Assembly: GCA_026988245.1 (NCBI GenBank)
Contig: JALSLR010000106.1
Coordinates: 1 to 32,182 of the forward strand
Direction: 5' to 3'
Length of the DNA: 32,182 nt
From: Sulfurimonas sp.
Lineage (GTDB): Bacteria; Campylobacterota; Campylobacteria; Campylobacterales; Sulfurimonadaceae
Shown here: one piece after another, positions 1 through 8,646 of the stretch
How the letters are laid out: each line of letters starts with the position of its first letter
How positions within the stretch are numbered: position 1 is the first letter of the stretch
Program-made: the position numbers and the translations under genes
Notes under the pieces: model-generated
Told to the model about the DNA's origin: nothing
What the model saw: the letters and a program-made list of their open reading frames with translations, nothing else
The model's database searches: none

Positions 1-127
1 GTAATGCTTCTGAACTTATAGATATCTATGTAACTAATGTTACTCAGTATAATGGTCTTGGAGATGAACAAGTTACAGTCGATAATGTCTCATCTGCTAG
101 TGATGTTAATACTATCGCTAATGCTAC
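1..127 (+). repeat. 127-bp exact direct repeat, copy 1 (inside adhesin gene)
   Basis: Bases 1-127 match 973-1099 without a mismatch, an offset of 972 bp (324 codons, in frame). Copy 1 is cut by the window edge, so the true repeat may be longer. It encodes part of one module including the YNGLGDEQ phrase. Confidence 0.95.
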
Positions 128-3023
128 AACTCAGCCAGTTACTGCGACTATAACTTCAGGTGCAGTCTCAACTACACTTGGTGCAATTACTAATGTTGAT
201 GCTAACGATATAATAACTTTTACAACTACTGATACTTCAGCAGATGCAACTGACCTAGTAGCCCTTGATGCTAAGGTAGATACATTTGGAGTTGGAACTA
301 TTGCAACCATTACAGAAGCAGCTGCAAGTATTGGTGCAAGTGCTCTTAATGTTACTGATGCTTTAGCAATTGTTCCTAACTCAGCTGTAACTATATCTGG
401 TGCTATATCTGCAGCAGATACTGACACCATAGCAAACGCAACAACTGGTATTCTTACTGCTACTATCTCTGATGGAGCAGTAGCGACTGTCCTTGGAGCT
501 ATCACTAATGTTGATGCTAACGATATAATAACTTTTACGACTACTGACACTTCAGCAGATGCTACGGACATAGTAGCCCTTGATGCTAAGGTAGATACAT
601 TTGGAGTGACAACTATTACAACTGTAACTGAGGGCTCTGCAACTATTGGTGCAAGTGCTCTTAATGTTACTGATGCTTTAGCTATTGTTGGTACTACTCA
701 CGCTGTAACTATTACAGGTGCTATATCTGCTAGTGATGCTAACTTCATTTTAGATAGTGCAACTGCTGGTACGACTGGTGTTGTAACTGCAACTATCTCT
801 AGTGATACTGCGGCTAATTTAGATAGTGCTTTAGCTGATGCTAGTGCAACTGATGTCTTATCATTAACTGTATCAGCTGGTAATGTTGATGCAGCTAATC
901 TAGTATCTTTAAATGCTAAAACGAATCAAGTTATAGATGTAACTGCTTTAACTACTACTCATACTATAAATGGTAATGCTTCTGAACTTATAGATATCTA
1001 TGTAACTAATGTTACTCAGTATAATGGTCTTGGAGATGAACAAGTTACAGTCGATAATGTCTCATCTGCTAGTGATGTTAATACTATCGCTAATGCTACG
1101 AGTGAACCAGTTACTGCGACTGTTACAGCTGATACAGCTGCAAATCTAAATACTGCTTTAGCAAATGCAACTACAACAGATGCCTTAACACTCACAGTTT
1201 CAAATGCTGCTACAAATGCAAGTGATTTAGTAGGATTAAATGCAAAAACAAACCAAATTATAGATGTAACTGCTATAACTTCAACCATAAGTGGTACTTC
1301 AACTGATTTGATAGATATTTATTCAACCAATTTGGCTCAATATAATGGCTTAGGTAATGAAAACATTACTGTTACAGACACACTCACAGTCGCAGATTTA
1401 ACTACTCTCTCTGGAAATACTACAGGTATCATTACATCAAGTGTCACTGAAGCTGGAGCAACAAGTGTTGCAAGTTCTGTCTTAGATGGTAATGTTATAG
1501 ATTTTGACAGTACGGGAGATATAACTATAACAGGCATGACTGGAACAGAAGATTTATCTAATATAACTTCAAGTGGCGGAGGGACGCTCACAGCTGATAT
1601 CCAAAGTACTTTTACACTTACAGGTACTACAAACACAGATATTATCCTTTCCATCTCAGCTGGAAATACTATGAGTACAGATGTAGCTAAAGCTACAAAC
1701 AAAACTATCAATGGTGCTGGTAATTTAGGACTCAATAATGGCTCAGGTACACTCAACGCTCTTAATATTACAGCAGCTAGCATCATACTTTATGAAGCAT
1801 TAAGTGCATCGACTACACTTGATAATGTCCAAACAAATGTCAATGCTTCTGCTATAACAACAGCTACTAAAAATGTAACTATAAACCTAGATGATGCTAA
1901 CATTGATTTTTCAACTGCTACACTTACCTTTAATGGTGGTGCTGGAACAGATAGTGTCAATACAACTTTTAGTGAAAACATCACAAGCAACATCACCATA
2001 GATGCAAATATAGAGAGTGCGAACCTTACTGTCAATGGTAGTAACTCCATTGATGCTACAAATATCTCTACTGATATTAACCTACTCACGGGGGCAGCTG
2101 GTACTACTACTATCACAAACTCCACTACCAATGTAGATGCAAGTAATCTAGCAGCCGGAGAAAACCTTAACATAACACTCGCTGATGCCAATGCTACTAT
2201 AACAACAGGTGCTGGAACAAATACAATAGATGCAACTGCCTTAACTAATGGCAATACCATAACTATTGATGGCTCTGGAAATGCAAGTGTTGCAATTACA
2301 GCAGCAGATATAGCAGCTGGTACTGCTACTGGGGATATCACAGTAACTACTGCTGGTACTAATGATAATATTATAACTACAGGTTCTGGAGATGACAACA
2401 TAGAAGGCTCACTCGGAACAGATACCATAGCTATGGGGACAAACACAGCAACAGGAGATGTGCTTGACTTCTCAAATATCGGCACAGCTATCAGTGTTGA
2501 CACAACTGGTATCGGTGCAGGTACTGTAACAGGCACAAGTATAGCAACAACATTTTCTGAAACTGAGAGCGTTATCGGAAGCAGTACCACAGATGACAGT
2601 TATAGTCTTGATTTTGCCAATATAAATAACCTTATTTTCGATGGAAATACAGATGCTACTGCTGTTGGGGACACTGTCACACTTACCGGTTCAGTTGATG
2701 TAGCTGGTGATGCTTCTTTTGTTGGTGGTGCTAATTTTCAAAATATCGAAACACTAGATATATCATCACTTACTTTAACAAATCAAGATACTACTGATGC
2801 AAATGATGGAAATGAGCTCATCTTAAGTACTCAAGATATTAAAGATATGACTGATGCTACAAATGAATTGACTCTTAAAATTGGTAGTGATGCTAAAGGT
2901 GATGGTTTAGGATTATACAACTCTACAAGCGCTACAACTGACTTTACAGACTTATCTATAACTGGAGGAGATGGCTCAGGTAACTATATACTTGATGGTA
3001 TAACATTACATGTAGTAGCCTAG
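1..3023 (+). CDS. Giant repetitive adhesin-like protein exported by type I secretion (3' part only)
   Basis: The reading frame is open from base 3 to the TAG at 3021-3023, so about 1006 residues are visible and the start lies left of the window; a GTG at 606 is internal. The product is rich in Thr, Ser, Ala, Asn, Asp and Gly, has no cysteine and almost no aromatic residues. The first ~450 residues are modules of about 105-110 residues with recurrent phrases (DAKVDTFGV, LNAKTNQ.IDVTA, YNGLG.E..TV). The second half is less regular beta-rich sequence with one degenerate RTX-like calcium-binding stretch (GSGDDNIEGSLGTDTI, near 2380-2430). The C-terminal ~60 residues have the small and hydrophobic character of an uncleaved type I secretion signal. 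The ABC, HlyD and TolC genes that could export it are close by. The role as adhesin or surface-layer protein is inferred; identity of the ligand is unknown. Confident on secreted repeat protein, moderate on adhesin. Confidence 0.85.
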   Translation, partial: NASELIDIYVTNVTQYNGLGDEQVTVDNVSSASDVNTIANATTQPVTATITSGAVSTTLGAITNVDANDIITFTTTDTSADATDLVALDAKVDTFGVGTIATITEAAASIGASALNVTDALAIVPNSAVTISGAISAADTDTIANATTGILTATISDGAVATVLGAITNVDANDIITFTTTDTSADATDIVALDAKVDTFGVTTITTVTEGSATIGASALNVTDALAIVGTTHAVTITGAISASDANFILDSATAGTTGVVTATISSDTAANLDSALADASATDVLSLTVSAGNVDAANLVSLNAKTNQVIDVTALTTTHTINGNASELIDIYVTNVTQYNGLGDEQVTVDNVSSASDVNTIANATSEPVTATVTADTAANLNTALANATTTDALTLTVSNAATNASDLVGLNAKTNQIIDVTAITSTISGTSTDLIDIYSTNLAQYNGLGNENITVTDTLTVADLTTLSGNTTGIITSSVTEAGATSVASSVLDGNVIDFDSTGDITITGMTGTEDLSNITSSGGGTLTADIQSTFTLTGTTNTDIILSISAGNTMSTDVAKATNKTINGAGNLGLNNGSGTLNALNITAASIILYEALSASTTLDNVQTNVNASAITTATKNVTINLDDANIDFSTATLTFNGGAGTDSVNTTFSENITSNITIDANIESANLTVNGSNSIDATNISTDINLLTGAAGTTTITNSTTNVDASNLAAGENLNITLADANATITTGAGTNTIDATALTNGNTITIDGSGNASVAITAADIAAGTATGDITVTTAGTNDNIITTGSGDDNIEGSLGTDTIAMGTNTATGDVLDFSNIGTAISVDTTGIGAGTVTGTSIATTFSETESVIGSSTTDDSYSLDFANINNLIFDGNTDATAVGDTVTLTGSVDVAGDASFVGGANFQNIETLDISSLTLTNQDTTDANDGNELILSTQDIKDMTDATNELTLKIGSDAKGDGLGLYNSTSATTDFTDLSITGGDGSGNYILDGITLHVVA
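189..690 (+). repeat. Tandem module repeat, 315-bp period
   Basis: Sequence around 189-375 recurs around 504-690 at a constant offset of 315 bp (105 codons), with scattered mostly third-position differences. Example: the DAKVDTFG codons end near 290 and again near 605, and GASALNVTDALAIV is encoded near 331-372 and 646-687. A related pair (LNAKTNQ) recurs at about 912 and 1239, offset 327 bp, so module length varies between 105 and 109 residues. Confidence 0.9.
973..1099 (+). repeat. 127-bp exact direct repeat, copy 2 (inside adhesin gene)
   Basis: Second copy of the repeat at 1-127. The match breaks at 128 (a) against 1100 (g). Exact identity at the nucleotide level, including silent positions, points to recent duplication or gene conversion rather than protein-level constraint alone. 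Confidence 0.95.
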
Positions 3024-3024
3024 C

Positions 3025-3828
3025 CTATCGCTTCATAGGATGATATGAACTATCATCAACTTCTATAAACCCAGTAACATTAATCTCACTCTCTTTATGC
3101 ACACAAAACATATTAACTGATACAAGATTTTTAAATATATTTTCTTTAACACTATTAAAATTCTCTTCACTAAAAAGAGCTGGTAGATGCCAGTAACATT
3201 TATACTCAAGTGACCAAAGCAGTTCTATTAAACTTTGAGACCTATCTTGCCTGTCGTTTTCACAGTAGATAATGGGTTTATGCGTATCTATCAAAGATAA
3301 AGCGCCTCTTATCACATCTTCTTCCATCCCCTCTACATCAATTTTTAATAATTCAAGATGTTCTAAGTCCATAAACTCATCTAAAACAATTTGCGGTATC
3401 TTTTCTCCCTTAGCATCATTAACTATGCTAAAACCCCCAAAATTGCCCTCTTTTGTATAGTCTATTTTTGGTATATTTATCTCTTTAGCTTCATCTCCTA
3501 CCGCTTTATTGTATGTGAAGGTATTAGTTATCGAGTTAAGAGCTAAGTTTGCATTGAGAGTTTGGTAAACTACCCTTTGTGGCTCAAAACAAAAAAGTTG
3601 CCCATTAGGTGATATAAAACGAGAAATAGCCAAAGAGTGTACACCTATGTTACTCCCTACTTCTATAACATTTGCCCCTTTAGGACATACTTGCTTATAA
3701 AAAATATTTTCTGCCTCATTTATCTCTCCATAAAGGATAAGCGATTTTCCTATATATCTGTCATTTTTATTGACAAGCATAAGTCCGTATTTTGTTGTGC
3801 AGAGTTGGTTAAATGGTTGATTTATCAT
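3025..3828 (-). CDS. FkbM-family SAM-dependent methyltransferase
   Basis: A 267-residue protein with the FkbM layout: a SAM-binding glycine loop VIEVGSNIGVHS at about residues 53-64, the acidic end of strand 2 (CFEPQ, near 80), and the family motif LLKIDVEGMEEDVIRGA near 160-176. FkbM enzymes O-methylate sugars and other small hydroxyl acceptors; the acceptor here cannot be read from sequence. The stop is separated from the adhesin stop by a single base, so the two genes converge. It is divergent from the TPR-glycosyltransferase gene with a 65-bp gap. Location between the adhesin and a glycosyltransferase suggests that it modifies the glycan on the exported protein or another surface sugar (inference). 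No clear Shine-Dalgarno sequence precedes the ATG at 3828; Met17 is an alternative start. Confidence 0.85.
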   Translation of the reverse strand: MINQPFNQLCTTKYGLMLVNKNDRYIGKSLILYGEINEAENIFYKQVCPKGANVIEVGSNIGVHSLAISRFISPNGQLFCFEPQRVVYQTLNANLALNSITNTFTYNKAVGDEAKEINIPKIDYTKEGNFGGFSIVNDAKGEKIPQIVLDEFMDLEHLELLKIDVEGMEEDVIRGALSLIDTHKPIIYCENDRQDRSQSLIELLWSLEYKCYWHLPALFSEENFNSVKENIFKNLVSVNMFCVHKESEINVTGFIEVDDSSYHPMKR

Positions 3829-3893
3829 AAATAATACTATCGGTATTTTACTTTCAATACAATAAAAAGTAAAAATTGTATATAATACTTACC
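3829..3893. promoter_or_regulatory. Divergent promoter gap, possibly leaderless on both sides
   Basis: On the plus strand a perfect TATAAT (3881-3886) lies 7 bases before the ATG at 3894, which puts the expected transcription start at or next to the start codon. No ribosome binding site is visible. On the minus strand TAGTATTAT lies just upstream of the FkbM ATG, again with no Shine-Dalgarno match. Promoter on the plus strand is fairly convincing; leaderless translation is inference. Confidence 0.5.
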
Positions 3894-5297
3894 ATGACTC
3901 AACTTGAAAATATTTTACAAGCTATAAAACTAGAACCAGACAATGCTAACCACTATAATACCTGTGCGGTAATCTTATATAAACAAAATAAATTTAAAGA
4001 TGCACTAATATATCTACAAAGTGCTATAAAACTCAATAGTAAATATGCTGAAGCCTATTCAAACTTAGGTGCAATTCACTCAAAATTTAAAAACTATACT
4101 GAGGCGATAAAACTCTATAAAATATCTATAGCCCTCAATCCAAAATATTCAGGTGCATATACTAACTTAGGAAATGCACTCAATAAAATAGGCGAACACG
4201 AAGAGGCTATTCACTTTCACAACATCGCTATATCACTTGACCCTAAGTCCGCCAACAACTATGCCAACTGTGCAAGTGCATACAAAAACATAGGAAGGTT
4301 TGACCGTGCTGAACGTTTGTACAAAAAAGCTCTAAGCCTTGATGCTAAACATATAAATGCTCACTTTGATTTGGCAACTGTCTTACTCCAACAAGGTAAG
4401 AACGAGTTTGGGTTTAAAGAGTATGAATGGCGATTTAAAAAAGAGGAGATGCAGGGTCATCTTCAAACTTACAAAGAGATTTACACTAGAGAGCTTTACA
4501 AAGGTCAAGAGTTAGATGGTGAGCGAGTACTCATACATGCCGAACAAGGTTTTGGCGACAGCATTATGGTTGCAAGGTATCTCTTTGACTTAAAAGAAAA
4601 AGGTGCAAATGTCATTTTATATATTCGCGATGAACTCGTGTCGCTTTTTAAAGACTTGGATTATGTGGATGAAGTCCATGGTAGAAATGACGAAATACCT
4701 AAGTCGGATTTCCAACTTTCCATGATGTCACTCCCACTACTCTTTGATGCTAAGCTTGAAAATATTGCAAAAAATTATCCGTATTTTACCAATGATGCTA
4801 AGCATAAACTAAAGAGTAAAAAACTTAAAATCGGCATAGTTTGGGGTGCAAGTAACACAGGCGAGTCTTATAAAAACAAAGTATACGACCTCAGACATTT
4901 CACAAAAATGGCTAAGCATGAAGATATACAACTTTACTCACTTCAGTTAGGTGATGATGCTCAGGATATACAAAAGTACGATTTACAAGATGACATCATA
5001 GACCTAAGCCCTAAGATAAAAGATTTTAAAGATACCCTTAGCATCATTAACGCGCTTGACCTAATTATCACATCCGATACCTCTGTAGCACACTTAGCTG
5101 GGGCTATGGGTGCAAAGGTATGGATAGTACTACAAAAGGTTCCTGACTGGCGTTGGGGCATCAATGAAAACGAGAGTAAATGGTACCCATCTTCGAAACT
5201 TTTCACCCAACATTCTCTAAAAGATTTCAACTCTGTATTTAGACAGATTTACTCACAAATGCAAGATGAGTTTAAACTAAAGGCTTTAGATGTTTGA
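3894..5297 (+). CDS. TPR-containing glycosyltransferase-like protein
   Basis: The frame is open from a TTG at 3876, but that codon overlaps a TATAAT box, so I choose the ATG at 3894 (467 residues). Residues about 10-170 are five tetratricopeptide repeats (phrases such as AYSNLGAIH, AYTNLGNAL, NYANCASAY). The C-terminal ~250 residues resemble the glycosyltransferase 9/41-like domain seen in many bacterial TPR-glycosyltransferases: a GFGD motif near residue 216 and DTSVAHLAGAMG near 400. Such enzymes transfer sugars to proteins or surface polymers; donor and acceptor are unknown. It is the first gene of an operon, overlapping the ABC transporter gene by 8 bases. Coupling to a secretion ATPase suggests that it glycosylates the exported adhesin in the cytoplasm (inference). 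Confidence 0.8.
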   Translation: MTQLENILQAIKLEPDNANHYNTCAVILYKQNKFKDALIYLQSAIKLNSKYAEAYSNLGAIHSKFKNYTEAIKLYKISIALNPKYSGAYTNLGNALNKIGEHEEAIHFHNIAISLDPKSANNYANCASAYKNIGRFDRAERLYKKALSLDAKHINAHFDLATVLLQQGKNEFGFKEYEWRFKKEEMQGHLQTYKEIYTRELYKGQELDGERVLIHAEQGFGDSIMVARYLFDLKEKGANVILYIRDELVSLFKDLDYVDEVHGRNDEIPKSDFQLSMMSLPLLFDAKLENIAKNYPYFTNDAKHKLKSKKLKIGIVWGASNTGESYKNKVYDLRHFTKMAKHEDIQLYSLQLGDDAQDIQKYDLQDDIIDLSPKIKDFKDTLSIINALDLIITSDTSVAHLAGAMGAKVWIVLQKVPDWRWGINENESKWYPSSKLFTQHSLKDFNSVFRQIYSQMQDEFKLKALDV

Positions 5298-7371
5298 TAA
5301 AAAAGGTGCCCAACTTGTAGATGCTTTGCATCTTATTCTACAGTTTTATTTTGGTGGGGTTGATAGAGAGACCATACTTACTTTTGCTGGTTGCAGCGAA
5401 GATGAGTTTGACCTAAAATCACTTATGCACGTTGTAAAAGAATCTAACCTTTTTGCTAAAACAGAGGAGGTAAACCTTACTGAACTTGACTCTTTTTTAC
5501 TCCCTATCATAGTTCAAAACTACAAACATGAACTGCTAGTTATCCAACACTCTCATAATGGAGAGCTAAAAGGTATAAACTTAGATACTAAAGAAGAGTT
5601 TAGCATCAAAAAAGAAAAACTAAAGTACTTCAAAGTTGCTATACTCTTTTTTAGAAACGAAAAAGAGAGTGTCATAAGTTCTAGAACGAAAGAGCTTTCT
5701 TGGTTTATAGCTCCATTAAAAGCATCTTGGCGCGCTTACATAGAAGTAGCAATACTTAGTTTTTTCATCAACCTTTTTGCCATTGCGCTTCCACTTTTTA
5801 CTATGAATATTTACGACCGCGTGATACCAAACTTTGCGACTGATACTCTCTTCGTTTTAGCTTTTGGAGTGGGCATAATTTTTATATTTGAGATGATACT
5901 AAAGTCCGCTCGCGTTTACATACTTGAAAACACTGGTAAAAAGATAGGCGCTTACTTAGAAGAGCTATTGTTAGAGCGTATGCTGGGGGTAAAAACTCAG
6001 TATGACAAACTACTCTCAGGAACTAAGGCAAATCTTTTTAAAGAATTACAACAAGTAAAAGAGTTTTTTACTTCTCGAACTATGGTACAGATTTTAGATT
6101 TACCATTTTTCTTTATCGCTATTATAGTCATTTATATCATATCTCCAACTATTGCACTTGTTCCACTTATAGCTGGTTTCATCATGGTTGCTTTTAACAT
6201 TTTGATGCAAATTCCACTTGCTACTCTTGCCCATGAACAGTTTAAAGAAGCGCAAAGTAAAAATGGTTTTTTAGTTGAAACCATACAAGGTCGTGATGCT
6301 ATAAAACTTGTAAATGGTCATACACAAAGAATGTTTATTTGGCGACGCTTAGTAGCTTTTCATGAACAACTTGGACAACGCATACAGATACTGCAACACT
6401 CAGCAACTAACTCTTCATATATCATCATCCAAGCAGTCACCCTTTTCGTTGTATTTGTAGGTGTATATGAGGTTCATGCAAACAACCTTAGCATAGGTGG
6501 ACTTATAGCAGTGACTATCCTCTCATCTCGTGCTATGGTACCCATAGTAAATATTTCAGGCGTTTTACTTCACTACAAAAAAATGCGCGAAGCGCTTACT
6601 TCGATAAATGAGTTTTGGCATCTTCCTCGTGAAGTCAATGAAAACACTCAAATAGGTCTTGGAAAACTAAAAGGAAACATAGAGTTCTCAAATGTGAGTT
6701 ATTATTACCAAGGTAGTAAATATCCATCTTTGGATAATGTTAGTTTTAGCATAAAAGATGGAGAAAGAGTAGGCATCATCGGTCAAACTGGCGCTGGAAA
6801 AAGTACCATACTCAGACTCATCGCCGCACTTGATTTACCCAGTACTGGCTCTGTATTTTTAGATGGACATGAAACATCGAGTGTCCATCCTATAGAAGTT
6901 CGTCAAAACATAGGTGTTATGCCACAAGACCCCTTTATGTTTGCAGGAAGTATCAAAGAAAACATAGCATTATCTCGTTCTATATCTAAAGAAGACTTTG
7001 TAAATCTCACTAAACTTACAGGCTTAGAATCACTCATAAAAAAAAGTGGCTATGGTGATGCTATGCAGGTAGGTGAGAATGGTGACAACCTTTCAGTTGG
7101 TCAAAAACACCTAGTCGCACTTGCTCGCGCTCTTGTTCACAACCCAAATATTTTAATACTTGATGAGCCAACAACTGGCTTAGATGTAGGACTTGAAAAA
7201 AGTGTTGTAGAGAACTTAAAACCACTCATAGAAGATAAAACTCTCTTAATTATAACGCATAGGTTTGCAGCACTTGACTTAGTAGACAGAGTGATAGTGA
7301 TAGATAACGGTAAAGTTGTTGCAGATGGACCAAAAGAGACAGTCCTTACAAAACTTCAAGGGGGCAAATAA
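5290..7371 (+). CDS. Type I secretion ABC transporter (LapB/LssB-like, degenerate C39 domain)
   Basis: A 693-residue fused permease-ATPase of the inner membrane. Residues 1-125 form a C39 peptidase-like domain without the catalytic cysteine (LVDALHLILQFYF where active enzymes have a CG motif), as in transporters of uncleaved RTX adhesins, where this domain binds substrate. Several membrane helices follow (about 150-450). The nucleotide-binding domain has Walker A GQTGAGKST near 500, signature LSVGQKH in place of LSGGQ, Walker B ILILDEPT and the H-loop ITHR. The start ATG at 5290 overlaps the end of the upstream gene and is preceded by AAAGG. The stop overlaps the start of the HlyD gene (TAATG). 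It probably drives export of the adjacent adhesin by ATP hydrolysis. Very sure of family; substrate assignment is by context. Confidence 0.93.
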   Translation: MFDKKGAQLVDALHLILQFYFGGVDRETILTFAGCSEDEFDLKSLMHVVKESNLFAKTEEVNLTELDSFLLPIIVQNYKHELLVIQHSHNGELKGINLDTKEEFSIKKEKLKYFKVAILFFRNEKESVISSRTKELSWFIAPLKASWRAYIEVAILSFFINLFAIALPLFTMNIYDRVIPNFATDTLFVLAFGVGIIFIFEMILKSARVYILENTGKKIGAYLEELLLERMLGVKTQYDKLLSGTKANLFKELQQVKEFFTSRTMVQILDLPFFFIAIIVIYIISPTIALVPLIAGFIMVAFNILMQIPLATLAHEQFKEAQSKNGFLVETIQGRDAIKLVNGHTQRMFIWRRLVAFHEQLGQRIQILQHSATNSSYIIIQAVTLFVVFVGVYEVHANNLSIGGLIAVTILSSRAMVPIVNISGVLLHYKKMREALTSINEFWHLPREVNENTQIGLGKLKGNIEFSNVSYYYQGSKYPSLDNVSFSIKDGERVGIIGQTGAGKSTILRLIAALDLPSTGSVFLDGHETSSVHPIEVRQNIGVMPQDPFMFAGSIKENIALSRSISKEDFVNLTKLTGLESLIKKSGYGDAMQVGENGDNLSVGQKHLVALARALVHNPNILILDEPTTGLDVGLEKSVVENLKPLIEDKTLLIITHRFAALDLVDRVIVIDNGKVVADGPKETVLTKLQGGK

Positions 7372-8645
7372 TGAACTCAATAGTATCATTTGAGAACAAC
7401 TGGAACCATAGACTTGTTACCTGGCCTATTATGCTTTTTATGGTAGTTTTTATCGTTTGGTCAGCACTAAGTGAGGTTGATGAAAGTGTTCGTGGAACGG
7501 GAAGAATTATCCCGTCTGGTCAAACAAAAATCATTCAACATCTTGAGGGTGGTATTATTTCAGATATATTAGTTAGCGAAGGAGATAATGTAAAAAAAGG
7601 AGACTCTCTTTATAAACTCTCTCAAGCTTTTTTTCTTTCAGATCAAAATGAAAAAAAGATAGAACTCTACGCACTACTTGCTCAAAAATCTCGACTTAAA
7701 GCGGAGATATCTGAAGAAAATAAAGTAATATTTGATGATAAACTCGCTAAGTTCATCCCAGAAATAATCACTAATGAAAGAAGAATATTTAAATCAGATA
7801 GACAAGAATTTGTAGGTGAATACGAACTACTTCAAGATGATATAGATAAAAAAAGATACAAAATAAAAGAGATGAAAAACAAGCTCTCAAACCTTGACTT
7901 AGAATTAGCCATCGCAAAAGAAAATGTAAAAATACAAGAAAACTTAGTCCGACTTGGTGCAGCATCAAGACAGATGTACTTGCAAGAGTTAGCTAAAAAG
8001 CAAAGCATAGTGACACAAAAACAATCATTGCAAAACTCTATTCCCGTAGTTCAAGAAGAGCTACAAGAAGCTAAAAAGAAACAAAATAACTTTAAAAGCA
8101 AAGAACATTCAAAACAGTTAAAGGAGTTAAGTAAAGTAAGAGTAAGTATCAACAAACTCTTAGAAAAAGGAAAAGCCAATACAGACAGGGAGGTAAGACT
8201 CACCATAAAATCTCCAGTTAATGGTCAAATCAAACAACTCAATTTTCATACTATAGGTGGTATTATAAAACCAGGAGACGAAGTTGCCGAGATAACTCCA
8301 CTCGATGGATCACTTATGGTAGAAGCAAGGATAAAGACTTCTGATCGTGGTCTTATCTGGGAGGGGCAAGATGTAAGCGTTGAAGTTACCGCCTTTGATA
8401 CTTCAAGATATGGAACCCTTGATGGTAAACTTATCTACATATCTCCAGATAGTTTCATAGATAACAATGGCAATAGTTTTTACGAAGCAAAAGTAAAAAC
8501 AATAGAATCCTCTTTTGGCGAGAACAACAATGTACTCGCAGGAATGGCTGCTAATATTAACATTAAAACAGGTAAAAAGAGTATCTTAGAGTATATACTC
8601 AAACCACTTAAAGATATAAAGTCAAATTCACTTAGTGAACATTAA
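7371..8645 (+). CDS. HlyD/LapC-type membrane fusion protein of type I secretion
   Basis: A 424-residue periplasmic adaptor. One N-terminal membrane helix (about 16-33) is followed by the first half of a lipoyl/barrel-sandwich domain (IIQHLEGGIISDILVSEGD, near 55-75), a long helical hairpin (about 90-265, Lys/Gln/Glu-rich coiled coil), the second lipoyl half (IKSPVNGQIKQL) and a C-terminal beta-barrel. The length and layout fit the HlyD family. It should bridge the ABC transporter and the TolC pore encoded at 8647-10422. Its start overlaps the ABC transporter stop by one base, indicating translational coupling. The stop is one base from the convergent tolC-like stop, with no obvious terminator between them. 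Confidence 0.93.
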   Translation: MNSIVSFENNWNHRLVTWPIMLFMVVFIVWSALSEVDESVRGTGRIIPSGQTKIIQHLEGGIISDILVSEGDNVKKGDSLYKLSQAFFLSDQNEKKIELYALLAQKSRLKAEISEENKVIFDDKLAKFIPEIITNERRIFKSDRQEFVGEYELLQDDIDKKRYKIKEMKNKLSNLDLELAIAKENVKIQENLVRLGAASRQMYLQELAKKQSIVTQKQSLQNSIPVVQEELQEAKKKQNNFKSKEHSKQLKELSKVRVSINKLLEKGKANTDREVRLTIKSPVNGQIKQLNFHTIGGIIKPGDEVAEITPLDGSLMVEARIKTSDRGLIWEGQDVSVEVTAFDTSRYGTLDGKLIYISPDSFIDNNGNSFYEAKVKTIESSFGENNNVLAGMAANINIKTGKKSILEYILKPLKDIKSNSLSEH

Positions 8646-8646
8646 A

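Noticed and set aside
131..2590. Long minus-strand open frames opposite the adhesin gene (about 90-270 codons each)
   Set aside because: They are shadows of the repetitive Thr/Ala/Val-rich codons. Their Val/Ala/Ser composition mirrors the plus-strand repeats and no ribosome sites or domains are visible.
3876..3893. TTG at 3876 as start of the TPR-glycosyltransferase
   Set aside because: It would place a perfect TATAAT box within the coding sequence, has no ribosome site, and the first six residues do not fit the TPR start.
4961..5230. Minus-strand open frame of 89 codons inside the TPR-glycosyltransferase gene
   Set aside because: It lies entirely within a well-supported gene on the other strand and shows no recognisable domain or ribosome site.
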